64,000 nucleotides of DNA, taken from the NCBI RefSeq assembly GCF_052060035.1, contig NZ_JBPOEA010000003.1, positions 248,001 to 312,000 of the forward strand, given 5' to 3'. The stretch comes from Fodinibius sp052060035 (GTDB taxonomy: Bacteria; Bacteroidota; Rhodothermia; Balneolales; Balneolaceae). Under the pieces are notes generated by a model that saw only the letters and a program-made list of their open reading frames with translations, had not been told where the DNA came from and did not search any database. Of the stretch, positions 26,003 to 36,224 are shown in pieces; within the stretch, counting starts at the first letter, position 1, and every line of letters starts with the position of its first letter. The position numbers and the translations under genes were made by a program.

Positions 26003-29000
26003 CTAATAATCATAATTCCACTTTAAATCCACGCCCTGACGAATATTATTACCCTGTCGGAGAATTAATTTAAGATCTTTCCGCAACATATACTCCAATA
26101 AAAATCCTGTTTCAGGGGTGGAGCCCGTAATGACGTTTTGGATTGCAAAAAATACCTTAGGATTAAGATACCACCCTGTCATAACAGACGTCCCCGTTTC
26201 GCCCCCTGAGTGTGTATTATCAATTCGAACTACATCGATCCCCAGCTGTTGAGTAGCAAGCGCTTCCACCCTGTCCAGTAATACATCTAAAGCCACATCG
26301 GCGGCCGTCGTATTGCTCCCGGAACTGGCAACCACCTGTTTCCAGGAATCCAAGGCATAAAAAGGCTGGCCAAAAAGCGTATAGCTGATAATATTTTCGA
26401 GTTCCATGGGCGGCTGACTCTCATATCTGAATTTGGGATCCTCAACGGTACCCTCAATAATATACCAGATCACAATATTTTCCTGCGTTTGAGGGGGCTC
26501 ATATTTTGTTCGTATTCGAAGCTGGGGATTTTCCGGGTTTCCACTGAACGTTACTACCCCTTCTTCCAGATCAAATCGTTTCCCAAAAGGACGTGCATAC
26601 CCATTTGAAGCACTCATATCACCAAAAAGTTCAAGATCTCCTCCACTTTTTTTCATCAAATCCAACATCCCGTCCAGCTCAATTTCCATTTCCAGATAAC
26701 GCTCGTTCTGTATAAAGAACCGGCGATTAAACCCAACATCCACATCCAAAGCTAAGGAGTCATAAACACTTATCGAGGAATCTTCCCCATCCTCAGCATC
26801 CAGCCTTACGCTTTCGACTGACTTTTCTCCAAAATTGTCCAACTTAATAAACCCGCTTAGAAAATCGAGACTTCCCGTAACCTTTGGACTCGTTACCGTT
26901 CCTTGTGTTCGAGCATTAAGATTTACAACTGCATTATATTCTGCGGTATTGGCGGCCCGGAAATTCTGGGCAGTCACCTTGAGATCAATATTTCCTGGAA
27001 TCAGTTTTTCTAACGCCAGTGTACCGCTGGCTTTAATATTACCGTTACCACTTTTTGCAGAAAATGACGAAAGCTTTATTTGGTTGGGGGCAAAATTTGC
27101 AGTTGTGGTAATGTTCTCTACCGTAATTCCGGCCGGCACCAATCTAACTTTACCCTGTTTCAGCTCCAGATATCCATCTGTTTTTAAATCTTCCATTGCG
27201 CCTTTGACCTGTACAGAACCATTAAGCCTACCCCTTACCTCTCGGGCCAGTAGCGGATCTATAAAATCATTCAGTGCCCTTAAATTAAATTCATCCGTTT
27301 CAATATTGACAGCAATGTGATCTTTTTGCTGCGGCAAATCCACTTGAAAAGTTTTCATATCAATAAACAGGGGTAACCGAGCACTAATTTGGGCAGCCTG
27401 CTGCTTTAGCGACATCACTGAAGCATCCAAGGTAAGCTCTTCGTCAATGTGCCGGTAATTTGCTCCTGCCGTAATGGAATCAATGGCAACACCCGACAAC
27501 ACCGCATTTTTAAGGATCATATCAGCATCAAATTCAGGGTTTTCGGCTGTGCCGTCAAGAGTTCCCCAAAACGAAATAAGACCACTCGTTTCCGTATTTT
27601 CGATCCCTTCAAAATATGACTGGAAACGCTTTATTGAAATATCTGACACCCTCAAATCGCCCGACACCGGTTCTTTAAAAAAGTCCTCCTCAAAGGTCTC
27701 GGGATCTCCAAGCTTAAAGGGCAAATTAGTTTCCCCGCTAATTAATTCATCCCCTTGATCTTTGAGCGATACAGTACCCTGCATCCGCTCATCGGCTATA
27801 TCAGTAGAGATCAACAGTGAATCAAAACTGGCACCTTCAAAGTTAATATCTGATAATAACATTTTGCCCTTAGCCGACAAATCGGTATCCCGGCGATCAA
27901 TATTAAATTCTCCCGATAGCATCCCCTGAAAATAAGTCTCTCCCAACAAACTGCTTTGAATAACAGCTGTATTTAGGGCATTGCCTTTTACAAAACCACG
28001 TTGTTCATCTGCACTCACTATCGGTAATCCGATCTCCAAAAATGATCCGTCCCCAGAAGAGATACGCAGCGTATCCATACGCAGGATCTCATTTTGATAC
28101 TGCAGCTCAAAAGACTCCTCGAGCGTCAACATTCGATAATCACTAATGAAATTTAATTCATCGGTATTTATTCTAATGGAATCTGTTGCAACCTGATAAG
28201 TGCCGGATTGCTCGATACGCCCTTCAGTCGAACTTGAAACTTGAAAGTCATACTGCCCTTCAGCTGAGTCTTCAAAATAATTACCTCGTGCCTTAAGGCT
28301 TAAGTTCTGCAGCCGAACGCCCGAAAATACCGGTTCCTGCAAATTCAAGTCCGCCAGGTAAAGCAACCTCTCCCCGAAGTTGATATCCACCGATCCTTGT
28401 GCACGATCAGCCAGAAAAAGCGAATCATAAACAACCTCATTTACATCCAGTCTTCCCAAAAATCGTAGCCCTTCATTCTGGGCCGGACTTAGTGTTCCAC
28501 TAATATCTCCCACCGCCTGCAATTCGTTGGCATTTGCCAAAGAGGCCAAAGATGTCAAATCCTTAAGCTGTAAATTTAACAGCAGTTCGTTATTCGCATT
28601 ATATCGATCCAGCATATTCAATCGAACACTGCCCCCTCCATCGGCGATGCCACTTTTTATGCGGGCACTATCCACCGTTACAACGCTATCTTGAATAGAG
28701 AAATCACCAAAAATCGTGTCGACGTTTTCCCCATTTATAACAGAAGAATTGACCTCTAACGTTGAACGAAGCTGCATCGTTGCAGGGTCAAAACCAGTTC
28801 CCTTCCCCTTGAACAGACCATTTATTGATGTGCTAAAATTCTGTTCTGCCAACAGCACACCCAGGTCCAACCCTTCTGTTTTTAACTGATATTCATACGA
28901 GGGCATTGTCGTTATGTCATCCAGCGATACGACCATATCAATACGCCCGTTATGAAAATTCATTCCCCCATCTATGGAAACTTCGTTACTACCAACTCGT

Positions 29001-30463
29001 CCCTTTACTTTTGCGTTGGTGATGGTATGCCCTAATAACGTCCCCTGCTGCATACGCCCGTTATACTTCCATAACTCCTTCTGGGGATACCAGTCGGTGC
29101 CCTCAAAAGATAAATCAAAGGTTAGGTTTCCCTGATAGGTCGTATCTTGCAACCAATGACCCGGATTTACCTTTTTACCCCGCACGCGACCTTTTACGTA
29201 AGGCTGTTCCGACCAAATATCCCGGGCGGACAATTCTGCCATCATGCTTTGCTGATCTTCAACCGCCTCTACAGTGAAGGCAAGAGATTGGTTTTTGACC
29301 GATCCACGGCCCGATAATTTTTGCAGCTTATAAGGATCACTTTCAATCTGCGAGGCCGAAAAGGATAGTTCGCCTGAAGCGTTCGTTAAATCAGCAATAT
29401 TCAATCGGCCGTCAAATGCAGCATCTAAGTTCTTAAAACGGGGATACGTGGAATCCGCTAAAAGTGAGGCCAAATTTATTGATTCAGCTGTGGTGGTAAG
29501 CTGTTCAACAACTACATCAGACTGCCAAACAACCCGGCTGCGCATTTCAAACGATTGTAGTCCTTCGCCATCTATAAAAAGACCAAGATTAAACTGCTCC
29601 GGACTTCCCTCTACTGAAAATGTAAGATCCAGGTTTTCACGAATAGGATATTCCTCCATAATACCAGTAATATCCGACCAATAAATGGGTGTAGATGCGA
29701 TACCAAGCTGTAGGCTCGTATCAGCCATATTGGCATAGCCATTAGCTTCAACAATGGACTTTCCTGTTGCTACCACCAACTTTTCGAGCGTTACTCTTTG
29801 CTCTTTTGCTGAAGCCATGGCTTCTACATTCAGGGATTGCTCCAGATCTGCCTCCGTAATCTTCAAAGAGAAATCACGCAAATTAACTTCAAAGGCACTA
29901 CCGTCATATCCAATACTGCTTGCAATATTCATTTGGCGGATACGGTAGCTCGATCCCATTGGCAGACTATCGGATGTAACAGAAACAGTACCATTATCCA
30001 GCATAAAATTTTGAATGCGAAATGCCATCAATGATGATTCTGTTGTGTCGGATGACTCGACCGCCAAACGCTCAATATTCCAACCTTCTGCATCTTGTAT
30101 GGCATGCAATGTGGGTTGATAGATTTCCAGATCAGCAACATCGATCTTTCCACCCAATAACGCCCAGATATTGTACGAAATATGCACAGAATCGACGCTG
30201 GCAATGGTATCTTCACGGGATAATGATATCTGGGACAAGGTGATATCTTTCCATAAATCACCTGATAACTTTTCTATAGACAGTTGCGCATTGAGTTGTC
30301 CATTCGCTGTAGATACAATCGCTTCTCGAACCCGATCTTGCACAAAGGCTGTTTTTAAGGATAGGCGCAGAATCAATCCCAACACGATAATTGACAAACA
30401 CAGCCAAAGCAACCGCATTCCCCAACGTCCTAAAGTGCTATGTCTATTATTCTGCTGATCCAT
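26003..30463 (-). CDS. tamB: TamB-family translocation and assembly module protein
   Basis: A 1486-residue inner-membrane-anchored periplasmic bridge protein of the AsmA/TamB superfamily, thought to carry phospholipid or to aid outer-membrane protein assembly with an Omp85 partner. An N-terminal membrane helix lies at about 13-31. A very long run of beta-strand repeats (V.N..L...DG...I..G.......F.L) follows. The C-terminal DUF490/TamB domain holds ARPFGKRFDLEEGVVTFSG and KYEPPQTQENIVIWYIIEG, and the end reads LEYMLRKDLKLILRQG...GVDLKWNYDY. The start codon overlaps the stop of the upstream Omp85 gene by one base, which is strong evidence for a TamA-TamB pair. Confidence 0.95.
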   Translation of the reverse strand: MDQQNNRHSTLGRWGMRLLWLCLSIIVLGLILRLSLKTAFVQDRVREAIVSTANGQLNAQLSIEKLSGDLWKDITLSQISLSREDTIASVDSVHISYNIWALLGGKIDVADLEIYQPTLHAIQDAEGWNIERLAVESSDTTESSLMAFRIQNFMLDNGTVSVTSDSLPMGSSYRIRQMNIASSIGYDGSAFEVNLRDFSLKITEADLEQSLNVEAMASAKEQRVTLEKLVVATGKSIVEANGYANMADTSLQLGIASTPIYWSDITGIMEEYPIRENLDLTFSVEGSPEQFNLGLFIDGEGLQSFEMRSRVVWQSDVVVEQLTTTAESINLASLLADSTYPRFKNLDAAFDGRLNIADLTNASGELSFSASQIESDPYKLQKLSGRGSVKNQSLAFTVEAVEDQQSMMAELSARDIWSEQPYVKGRVRGKKVNPGHWLQDTTYQGNLTFDLSFEGTDWYPQKELWKYNGRMQQGTLLGHTITNAKVKGRVGSNEVSIDGGMNFHNGRIDMVVSLDDITTMPSYEYQLKTEGLDLGVLLAEQNFSTSINGLFKGKGTGFDPATMQLRSTLEVNSSVINGENVDTIFGDFSIQDSVVTVDSARIKSGIADGGGSVRLNMLDRYNANNELLLNLQLKDLTSLASLANANELQAVGDISGTLSPAQNEGLRFLGRLDVNEVVYDSLFLADRAQGSVDINFGERLLYLADLNLQEPVFSGVRLQNLSLKARGNYFEDSAEGQYDFQVSSSTEGRIEQSGTYQVATDSIRINTDELNFISDYRMLTLEESFELQYQNEILRMDTLRISSGDGSFLEIGLPIVSADEQRGFVKGNALNTAVIQSSLLGETYFQGMLSGEFNIDRRDTDLSAKGKMLLSDINFEGASFDSLLISTDIADERMQGTVSLKDQGDELISGETNLPFKLGDPETFEEDFFKEPVSGDLRVSDISIKRFQSYFEGIENTETSGLISFWGTLDGTAENPEFDADMILKNAVLSGVAIDSITAGANYRHIDEELTLDASVMSLKQQAAQISARLPLFIDMKTFQVDLPQQKDHIAVNIETDEFNLRALNDFIDPLLAREVRGRLNGSVQVKGAMEDLKTDGYLELKQGKVRLVPAGITVENITTTANFAPNQIKLSSFSAKSGNGNIKASGTLALEKLIPGNIDLKVTAQNFRAANTAEYNAVVNLNARTQGTVTSPKVTGSLDFLSGFIKLDNFGEKSVESVRLDAEDGEDSSISVYDSLALDVDVGFNRRFFIQNERYLEMEIELDGMLDLMKKSGGDLELFGDMSASNGYARPFGKRFDLEEGVVTFSGNPENPQLRIRTKYEPPQTQENIVIWYIIEGTVEDPKFRYESQPPMELENIISYTLFGQPFYALDSWKQVVASSGSNTTAADVALDVLLDRVEALATQQLGIDVVRIDNTHSGGETGTSVMTGWYLNPKVFFAIQNVITGSTPETGFLLEYMLRKDLKLILRQGNNIRQGVDLKWNYDY

Positions 30464-32436
30464 TAAAATGCTTGTCCTATACTAAAATGAATGCCTATAC
30501 GATTCCATGCGTTGCCGTAATTCGTCCCCTGGTAAATATCTAAATCCTGATTGGTAGGATTTAGTTTATAACCAATATCAACTCTTACGGGTCCCAGCGG
30601 TGATTGATAACGAAGTCCGCCCCCTATCCCAAATTGTATAGGCCGTTGGCGAATACGGGCAAACGTTTCCCATATCTGTCCGCCATCCAAAAAGGCGGCC
30701 ATGCCAAAGCCATCAATTAAAAAATTTAACTTCTGACGAACTTCCACATTAAATCCAAGCATCGCCTTACCTCCCAGCGGAACGTATGTATTAAAACCGG
30801 TACTGTCGCCCCGGACTCTTTTCGGTCCCAATTCATTGCGGTACCATCCCCGCACTGAATTTGTCCCCCCAAGATAAAAACGGATATTACTTGGCAGAGA
30901 ATCCGAAGAAGCATGAAATAGCCCGCCCCCCTGCAGCCGGGTAGCCAACATCGTGGAGCTCGAAAGTCTCGTAAAACGACGAATATCTGCTGAAACCTTC
31001 TGAAAACTAAATGAGGCAAATCCAAAAAATCCCGAGTATTCCAGATAAGGCTGTATCACCCATCCTTCTTGCTCTCGGCCATAACCCTGCCTGTAGTAAC
31101 CGCTCAGTTGTAATGATGACAGATCGTATTCCAGCGTGGTATCGGGCAGACTAATATCCCTTTGTCTTGAGAGCTCTTTGTTTTTTGTGAACTCATACGA
31201 GGCTGAACCGGTCAAATTTTGACTATACTGATAGATAAAACTATTGGTAATACCTGCACGCAGCAATTCATAATTACTTTCCAACAAATGCTGACCAAAG
31301 GGAGATATAATAACACTACTTTTGGTATTGAAAATGTAGGGAAACTGATATCCCATATTTACATATTGCTCAATAAATGATGCCCGGGCCAAAACATTAA
31401 ATTTATGCCCCCGGTGAGCCACATTACGATGTGTCCAGCTGGCCTGTCCGCGGAATTTATCCTCAGTTCCAAAACCTGCCAGCAACTCAACCGAACGCTG
31501 TTCATTTTCTCGAATGCGCATCAATAAATTAAGTGTTGAATCTTGGGGCTGAGCAGGAATACTGATAGTAGCAAAGCGAAATAAATGATGATTGAACAGC
31601 TCTTGCTGAGCTTCCTGTAGTTTATTTAGGCTAAAGACTTCACCTCGGTGCAACGAGGATTCGCGCAATACATAATTCTTGTCAACAGTTTCAATACCCT
31701 CTACTTGTATCGAGTCGATATACGTTTGGGGACCCAAATCTGCCTGGATGGATAGGTTCGCAGAAAGAGCAGCAGAGTCCACTGCGGCATTAACTTTAAC
31801 ATCAACGTATGCGTATCCAAGGTTTTTAATCACATCCGAAAAACGTCCAACCACCTCAGGTTCTTTTATGATTGCATAGCGGTTCCCTTGTTGATATGAA
31901 TGCTGGCTTTGGGCACGGCCAAAAGTACGGCTCTCCCAGACCCGTCGCACATCTTTATCATCGCCTTTAATTTCGTACTCGACATTTTGAATTCGGACGG
32001 GATTGTTTTCTTCTACCCTGAAAATAACCGCACGTTTCCACGGCTTATTTTTCGTATTAACCTCATATCCTACTTCAACATTTATGAATCCCCGCCGTTG
32101 GTAATAATTACGGATGCGAATCACATCTCTTTTTACCTCTTTTTCATTAAACTCAAAGCCGGTTTTATCCCAGAATTTTAATTTTTCTCCAAATCCCGGT
32201 GCCTCGGTAGAAATCTGGCTTTTCAGCACTACTCCTGTAAAAGAAGTATTGCCTTCGAAAGAAACGCTCCACACCTGGGGAATTCTCTCAGACGCGTCCG
32301 ACCTATTTTGGGCAACCGTTGATGTAACACCGAAAGATGCTATCAGTATAGTCAGGGATATATATTTCAGCAGGACAGTTAGCCGCACAAAGATCTTGAC
32401 CTTATTTTGTACAAATAAACTTGAAGATATGATCAA
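30463..32436 (-). CDS. tamA: Omp85-family outer-membrane protein (BamA/TamA-like)
   Basis: A 657-residue outer-membrane beta-barrel with N-terminal POTRA repeats. The signal peptide ends near residue 43 (TSTVAQ). POTRA-like modules cover about 50-300, including SVSFEGNTSFTG, IRNYYQRRGFINVEV and IQVEGIETVDKNYVLRESSLHRGEVFS. The 16-stranded barrel follows with the hallmark GGTNSVRGWYRNE near 530 and the C-terminal YQSPLGPVRVDIGYKL. Whether it is the general BamA or the TamA partner is set by context: it is coupled by a one-base overlap to tamB. Only one ATG is available before the hydrophobic core, so the start is fairly secure. Confidence 0.92.
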   Translation of the reverse strand: MIISSSLFVQNKVKIFVRLTVLLKYISLTILIASFGVTSTVAQNRSDASERIPQVWSVSFEGNTSFTGVVLKSQISTEAPGFGEKLKFWDKTGFEFNEKEVKRDVIRIRNYYQRRGFINVEVGYEVNTKNKPWKRAVIFRVEENNPVRIQNVEYEIKGDDKDVRRVWESRTFGRAQSQHSYQQGNRYAIIKEPEVVGRFSDVIKNLGYAYVDVKVNAAVDSAALSANLSIQADLGPQTYIDSIQVEGIETVDKNYVLRESSLHRGEVFSLNKLQEAQQELFNHHLFRFATISIPAQPQDSTLNLLMRIRENEQRSVELLAGFGTEDKFRGQASWTHRNVAHRGHKFNVLARASFIEQYVNMGYQFPYIFNTKSSVIISPFGQHLLESNYELLRAGITNSFIYQYSQNLTGSASYEFTKNKELSRQRDISLPDTTLEYDLSSLQLSGYYRQGYGREQEGWVIQPYLEYSGFFGFASFSFQKVSADIRRFTRLSSSTMLATRLQGGGLFHASSDSLPSNIRFYLGGTNSVRGWYRNELGPKRVRGDSTGFNTYVPLGGKAMLGFNVEVRQKLNFLIDGFGMAAFLDGGQIWETFARIRQRPIQFGIGGGLRYQSPLGPVRVDIGYKLNPTNQDLDIYQGTNYGNAWNRIGIHFSIGQAF

Positions 32437-32574
32437 AAAAAGTGAAAGAATAATAAAATTTATCTAACGGTTAGTAAATCGACTTAAAACAAACACAGAA
32501 TATTTAACAATGATTTTAAGCATTTTGAATAGTACTTTCGATACTAAATTAAGCGTAACCACGAAACCCTGTTC

Positions 32575-33843
32575 ATGAGAATAACTAACAAAATCCTTCA
32601 TGCTCTAACAGTATTTTGCCTCCTCATATCTTTCTTGGGATGCTCAACCTCCGAAGAATTTTCAGGCTATTCCTATGACCCCGAAGGCGTTACCGAAACC
32701 TCGGATAAAGAAACCAATCCCCAATATACACGCATTATTGGCGTCGATGACGGTAATATCTGGGTCAGCAATGATTTTTCCGGTGCACGGATGAGCGACT
32801 TCTACCAAGTTAATGATTCGTTGTATCGCGTGACCATCAAACCCGAGCGTAATGAAATTAATAATAGTCCGTGGTATGCTTTTCAAATCTGGAGCACTCG
32901 ACCCGATACCATCGACCTGCAATTAACATACGAACACGGAGAACACCGATACCTTCCCAAACTCAGTAAAAACGGCAACGACTGGCAACCTATTGACAGT
33001 ACCAGCTTTTCGACTGATAGCGCAAATGGAACCGCAACGTTGACACTCAACCTCAAAGAGGAGCCCCTATGGGTTTCAGCGCAAGAGTTGTTTACATGGA
33101 ATAAATACAAAAGCTGGCTCGATTCACTGTCTCAACAATCATTTATTACTCCTGATACCGTCGGCTTTTCACATAAAAAGCGCCCCATAATGAAACTAAC
33201 CATTAGTGAGGCGGAACCCCATAAGTCACTTGGAGTCATGATTATAACCGGACGCCTGCATCCACCGGAAGTCACCGGAGCGCTGGGTACCGAAGCATTT
33301 ATCAATGAACTGTCTTCCGATACAGATCTGGCTCGTGATTTCAGAAAAAACTTTGAAATCTGGGCCTATCCCTTTGCCAATCCCGACGGTGTGCAACAGG
33401 GCCACTGGCGCTATAATGCGCGGGGTGTAGATCTCAACCGCGACTGGGAAAATTTCAACCAGCCTGAAACCCGCGCTATCCGCGATGATCTTTTGCCCTT
33501 AAAAGATGATAGCCTGCGACAAATATATTACGGCATCGACTTCCACTCCACTGATGAAAATATTTTCTATCCCATAAATCGTGAGGTAGAAACCTTTCCC
33601 GACAATTTTACTTACCAGTGGATTGACTCCTTAAAACAGGAGTTTCCTGACTATCCCATTGAAGTAGAGCCTTTTCCGCCGAACTCACCTATCACCAAAA
33701 ACTGGATTTACCACACATTTGGCGCTGATGCAGTGACCTATGAAATCAGTGATAACGCCCCGCGCGACAGTATGCGAACGGTTACCCGAAAAAGTGCTCG
33801 CATTATCATGCAGCAATTACTTAATGAGGAGAAAAAACAATAA
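32575..33843 (+). CDS. M14 family zinc carboxypeptidase, lipoprotein
   Basis: A surface or periplasmic metallocarboxypeptidase of 422 residues. The signal peptide ends at SFLGC, with Cys23 lipidated. A beta-rich N-terminal domain (about 50-175) precedes the catalytic domain, an arrangement recalling cytosolic carboxypeptidase-like M14 proteins. Zinc ligands are His229 and Glu232 (GRLHPPE) and His324 (DFHS). The DLNRDW motif supplies the substrate-binding Asn-Arg, and Glu390 (TYEIS) is the catalytic acid. No peptide-uptake genes lie alongside. Transcription is divergent from tamA-tamB. Confidence 0.9.
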   Translation: MRITNKILHALTVFCLLISFLGCSTSEEFSGYSYDPEGVTETSDKETNPQYTRIIGVDDGNIWVSNDFSGARMSDFYQVNDSLYRVTIKPERNEINNSPWYAFQIWSTRPDTIDLQLTYEHGEHRYLPKLSKNGNDWQPIDSTSFSTDSANGTATLTLNLKEEPLWVSAQELFTWNKYKSWLDSLSQQSFITPDTVGFSHKKRPIMKLTISEAEPHKSLGVMIITGRLHPPEVTGALGTEAFINELSSDTDLARDFRKNFEIWAYPFANPDGVQQGHWRYNARGVDLNRDWENFNQPETRAIRDDLLPLKDDSLRQIYYGIDFHSTDENIFYPINREVETFPDNFTYQWIDSLKQEFPDYPIEVEPFPPNSPITKNWIYHTFGADAVTYEISDNAPRDSMRTVTRKSARIIMQQLLNEEKKQ

Positions 33844-33987
33844 GCGTATAAGCCATACTTAGCTATGTTCAAAAATCAGTAAGGCTATAGCAATATACTA
33901 TTGTTCATGATTTCTTTATCTTCGATTGCTATAATCAGCATTATTAAAGAGCTGTTAGTTTGCTATCTGATTTCTTAACGCTTTACC

Positions 33988-34902
33988 ATGGCACATTCGC
34001 ACGACCACGGACATCATCACCACGGCGAAGACCAAACCATTGGCCGTCTTTGGATTTCCATTATACTCAACTTTATTATAACTGCTGCTGAATTTATTGG
34101 CGGACTTATCTCCGGCAGTTTGGCCCTGCTTTCCGATGCGCTTCACAATCTTAATGACACCACCTCACTTGGTATCAGCCTGGTGGCTCGCAAAATTTCC
34201 AAGAAAGAAGCCAATCGCGACAAAACTTTCGGCTACAAGCGTGCCGAGATTATCGGGGCCTTTATTAATCTCATTACGCTCGTAATCATTGCTCTTTTTC
34301 TGATCAAAGAAGGTGTTGAACGCTTCTATAATCCCCAGCCCATCGACGGCATGGTGATGTTCATCGTAGCCATTATTGGACTGCTGGGTAATGTTATTAC
34401 TGCTATACTACTTTACCGCGATTCCACAGAAAACCTAAATCTGCGCAGCGCCTATATCCATATTTTATCAGATGCTTTTTCATCAGTAGGTGTCATTATT
34501 GCCGGTCTGCTCATCCTCTGGTACAAGCTGTATATCATTGATACCATTCTTACACTCATCATTGCCGGATATATCCTCTGGCACAGCTACTATATGCTGC
34601 GGCAGACGATCAACATTTTGATGGAAAGCACCCCTGCCAATATCGAAATTCCCAGCGTACAACAAGCCATGGCTACCGTTAACGGCGTGCTCGATATTCA
34701 CCACCTGCACGTTTGGCGGCTCGACGAAAAAAATATCTTATTAGAAAGTCACGTCGTTATCGACGGAGAAAATATTGGACAGATGGAATCCATAAAATCA
34801 GCCCTTAAAGGTCTCTTGGCCAAGAACTTTGATATTCACCACTCCACCCTCGAATTCGAACTCGAACCCTGTGAGGAACACCACGAAAGTCCCTGCAATT
34901 AA
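33988..34902 (+). CDS. Cation diffusion facilitator (CDF) efflux transporter
   Basis: An inner-membrane metal/proton antiporter of 304 residues, of the CzcD/ZitB kind, most likely for Zn(II). The His-rich N-terminus has eight His within the first 13 residues and may bind metal. Six membrane helices follow. The transport-site residues in helices 2 and 5 read LSDALHNLND and HILSDAFSSVG, the HD-HD pattern seen in zinc exporters. The C-terminal cytoplasmic domain has IHHLHVWRLDEK and HSTLEFE. The copper genes for Sco1 and PCu(A)C follow within 11 bases, suggesting one metal-homeostasis transcript. Confidence 0.94.
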   Translation: MAHSHDHGHHHHGEDQTIGRLWISIILNFIITAAEFIGGLISGSLALLSDALHNLNDTTSLGISLVARKISKKEANRDKTFGYKRAEIIGAFINLITLVIIALFLIKEGVERFYNPQPIDGMVMFIVAIIGLLGNVITAILLYRDSTENLNLRSAYIHILSDAFSSVGVIIAGLLILWYKLYIIDTILTLIIAGYILWHSYYMLRQTINILMESTPANIEIPSVQQAMATVNGVLDIHHLHVWRLDEKNILLESHVVIDGENIGQMESIKSALKGLLAKNFDIHHSTLEFELEPCEEHHESPCN

Positions 34903-34912
34903 ACAGCTAATT

Positions 34913-35503
34913 ATGAGCTCTTCGCTAAAATCACTCTTCATCGCAATTATTCTTATCAGTATGATCTCTGCCTGTGGGGGACCCGACCCACTGTACGACC
35001 TCAGCAGCGACACTTTTCAACTCCGTAATTCCGACAGTACACAGGTCGATTTCCCTGAAGATTACAAAGGCAATATTTCGCTCATCACCTTCATATATAC
35101 CAACTGTCCCGATGTGTGTCCAGTCATTACTGCCAACATGACCAACATCCAGCGCGAGCTTGATGACACCAGCGGAATCAACTTCATCGAAATTACCTTT
35201 GATCCCGAACGCGATACCCCCTCAGCCCTTAACGAATACAAAAACCTATATGGGCTCAACAGTCAATTTACCATGCTTACCGGCGATACAACCACCATTA
35301 ATTCAATACTTGATAAACTCGATATCGTTGCCCAAAAAGTCATCGTCGACTCCCTCGGCTACGACAGCACCAACTACGCCATGCGTCATTCAAACACCCT
35401 TTACCTGATGGACAAAGACGGATATATCCGCGCCGAATATCCCGCGCACCGCGTAAAACCCGAACATGTCAAAGACGACATTAATTACCTCCGATCAGAA
35501 TGA
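34913..35503 (+). CDS. Sco1/SenC family copper-binding lipoprotein
   Basis: A thioredoxin-fold copper metallochaperone of 196 residues that helps build the CuA centre of cytochrome c oxidase. I place the start at 34913; the frame is open farther upstream but overlaps the CDF gene. The signal ends in MISAC, giving a lipidated Cys21. The copper site is Cys65 and Cys69 (TNCPDVCP) plus His159 (MRHSNTLYLMD). It begins 10 bases after the CDF gene and its last codons overlap the PCu(A)C start by four bases (ATGA), so the two copper chaperones are surely co-translated. No cytochrome oxidase gene is in the window. Confidence 0.93.
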   Translation: MSSSLKSLFIAIILISMISACGGPDPLYDLSSDTFQLRNSDSTQVDFPEDYKGNISLITFIYTNCPDVCPVITANMTNIQRELDDTSGINFIEITFDPERDTPSALNEYKNLYGLNSQFTMLTGDTTTINSILDKLDIVAQKVIVDSLGYDSTNYAMRHSNTLYLMDKDGYIRAEYPAHRVKPEHVKDDINYLRSE

Positions 35504-35982
35504 AATCAATAACATACCTACTGCTTATTTCACTATCCGGCTGTTTCCTGTTTTTGGGATGTGGTTCGGAATCGAACTCTTCGAACGACTCCGAATCAAA
35601 GCAAGAAGTCGTTCTCGGAAAAGTTGACCTCGACAACGCCTGGGCACGTCCCGGCTCACAACAGGGTAACAGCGCTGCATACCTGCGTATTTCCAACGGT
35701 ACGGCCTCCACCGATACGCTGGTATCTTTCAGCAGCGATGTTGCCGAAAAAGTAGAACTGCACAAATCCATCGAAAATGATGACGGTACCACCAGCATGC
35801 AACCTGCGGGACAGCAAGTCATTCCGGCCGGAGAAAAATTACAGCTCGAACCCGGCGGGCTGCACCTCATGCTCATCAACTTAACAAGAGAGGTAGCTGT
35901 TGGAGACTCTCTGCAACTTTCTTTGGAATTTGCCCACGTGGGTACCATAGAAACTATTGTCCCTGTACAAATTCAGAATTAG
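35500..35982 (+). CDS. PCu(A)C-type periplasmic copper chaperone, lipoprotein
   Basis: A 160-residue DUF461/PCu(A)C protein that hands Cu(I) to Sco1 or directly to CuA of cytochrome oxidase. The signal ends in LFLGC with lipidated Cys21. The copper motif can be read as His88-X11-Met100-X21-His122-X-Met124 (VELHKS, TTSMQP, GLHLML), which is the family signature. NAWARPGSQQGNSAAYLRI is the characteristic N-terminal strand region. It overlaps the sco gene by four bases. A 256-base gap with a fluoride riboswitch follows. Confidence 0.92.
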   Translation: MKSITYLLLISLSGCFLFLGCGSESNSSNDSESKQEVVLGKVDLDNAWARPGSQQGNSAAYLRISNGTASTDTLVSFSSDVAEKVELHKSIENDDGTTSMQPAGQQVIPAGEKLQLEPGGLHLMLINLTREVAVGDSLQLSLEFAHVGTIETIVPVQIQN

Positions 35983-36049
35983 TTTTTAATGGGCCATACT
36001 ATTACCGCAAGTAATGGCATCACAATAACACATTGCTTAAATTTGCGTT

Positions 36050-36105
36050 GGTGATGGAGTTCGCCTTCAACCGTTCCGACTACCCTCGGAACTGATGACT
36101 CCTGT
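36050..36105 (+). promoter_or_regulatory. Fluoride riboswitch (crcB motif) upstream of crcB
   Basis: The conserved aptamer elements appear in order: GGTGATGGAGTTCGCC (P1 and 5' P2), AACCG, a variable P3 hairpin TTCCGA...TCGGAA, and CTGATGACTCCTG (3' P2). GGAGT at 36056-36060 pairs with ACTCC at 36098-36102. It lies 134 bases before the crcB start, where a fluoride-responsive switch is expected. Confidence 0.9.
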
Positions 36106-36168
36106 AAACAATAAATATTTGTGTCTCCTGGACTCCTTTCAAGGTCTGCATATACATGGATAATTACT

Positions 36169-36195
36169 CGTGCAGAAATAAGTTCAGTATGACAC
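36169..36195. repeat. Dispersed short repeat copy B
   Basis: CGTGCAGAAATAAGTTCAGT, then ATGACAC, is a diverged copy of the intergenic element at 25943-25969. It lies inside the crcB leader, between the aptamer and the ribosome-binding site. Confidence 0.4.
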
Positions 36196-36224
36196 CCACT
36201 GATAATTTTTAAAGAAATAACTTA

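Noticed and set aside
26835..27320. Plus-strand open frame inside tamB
   Set aside because: A shadow of the strong minus-strand tamB gene; low-complexity translation with no recognisable motif.
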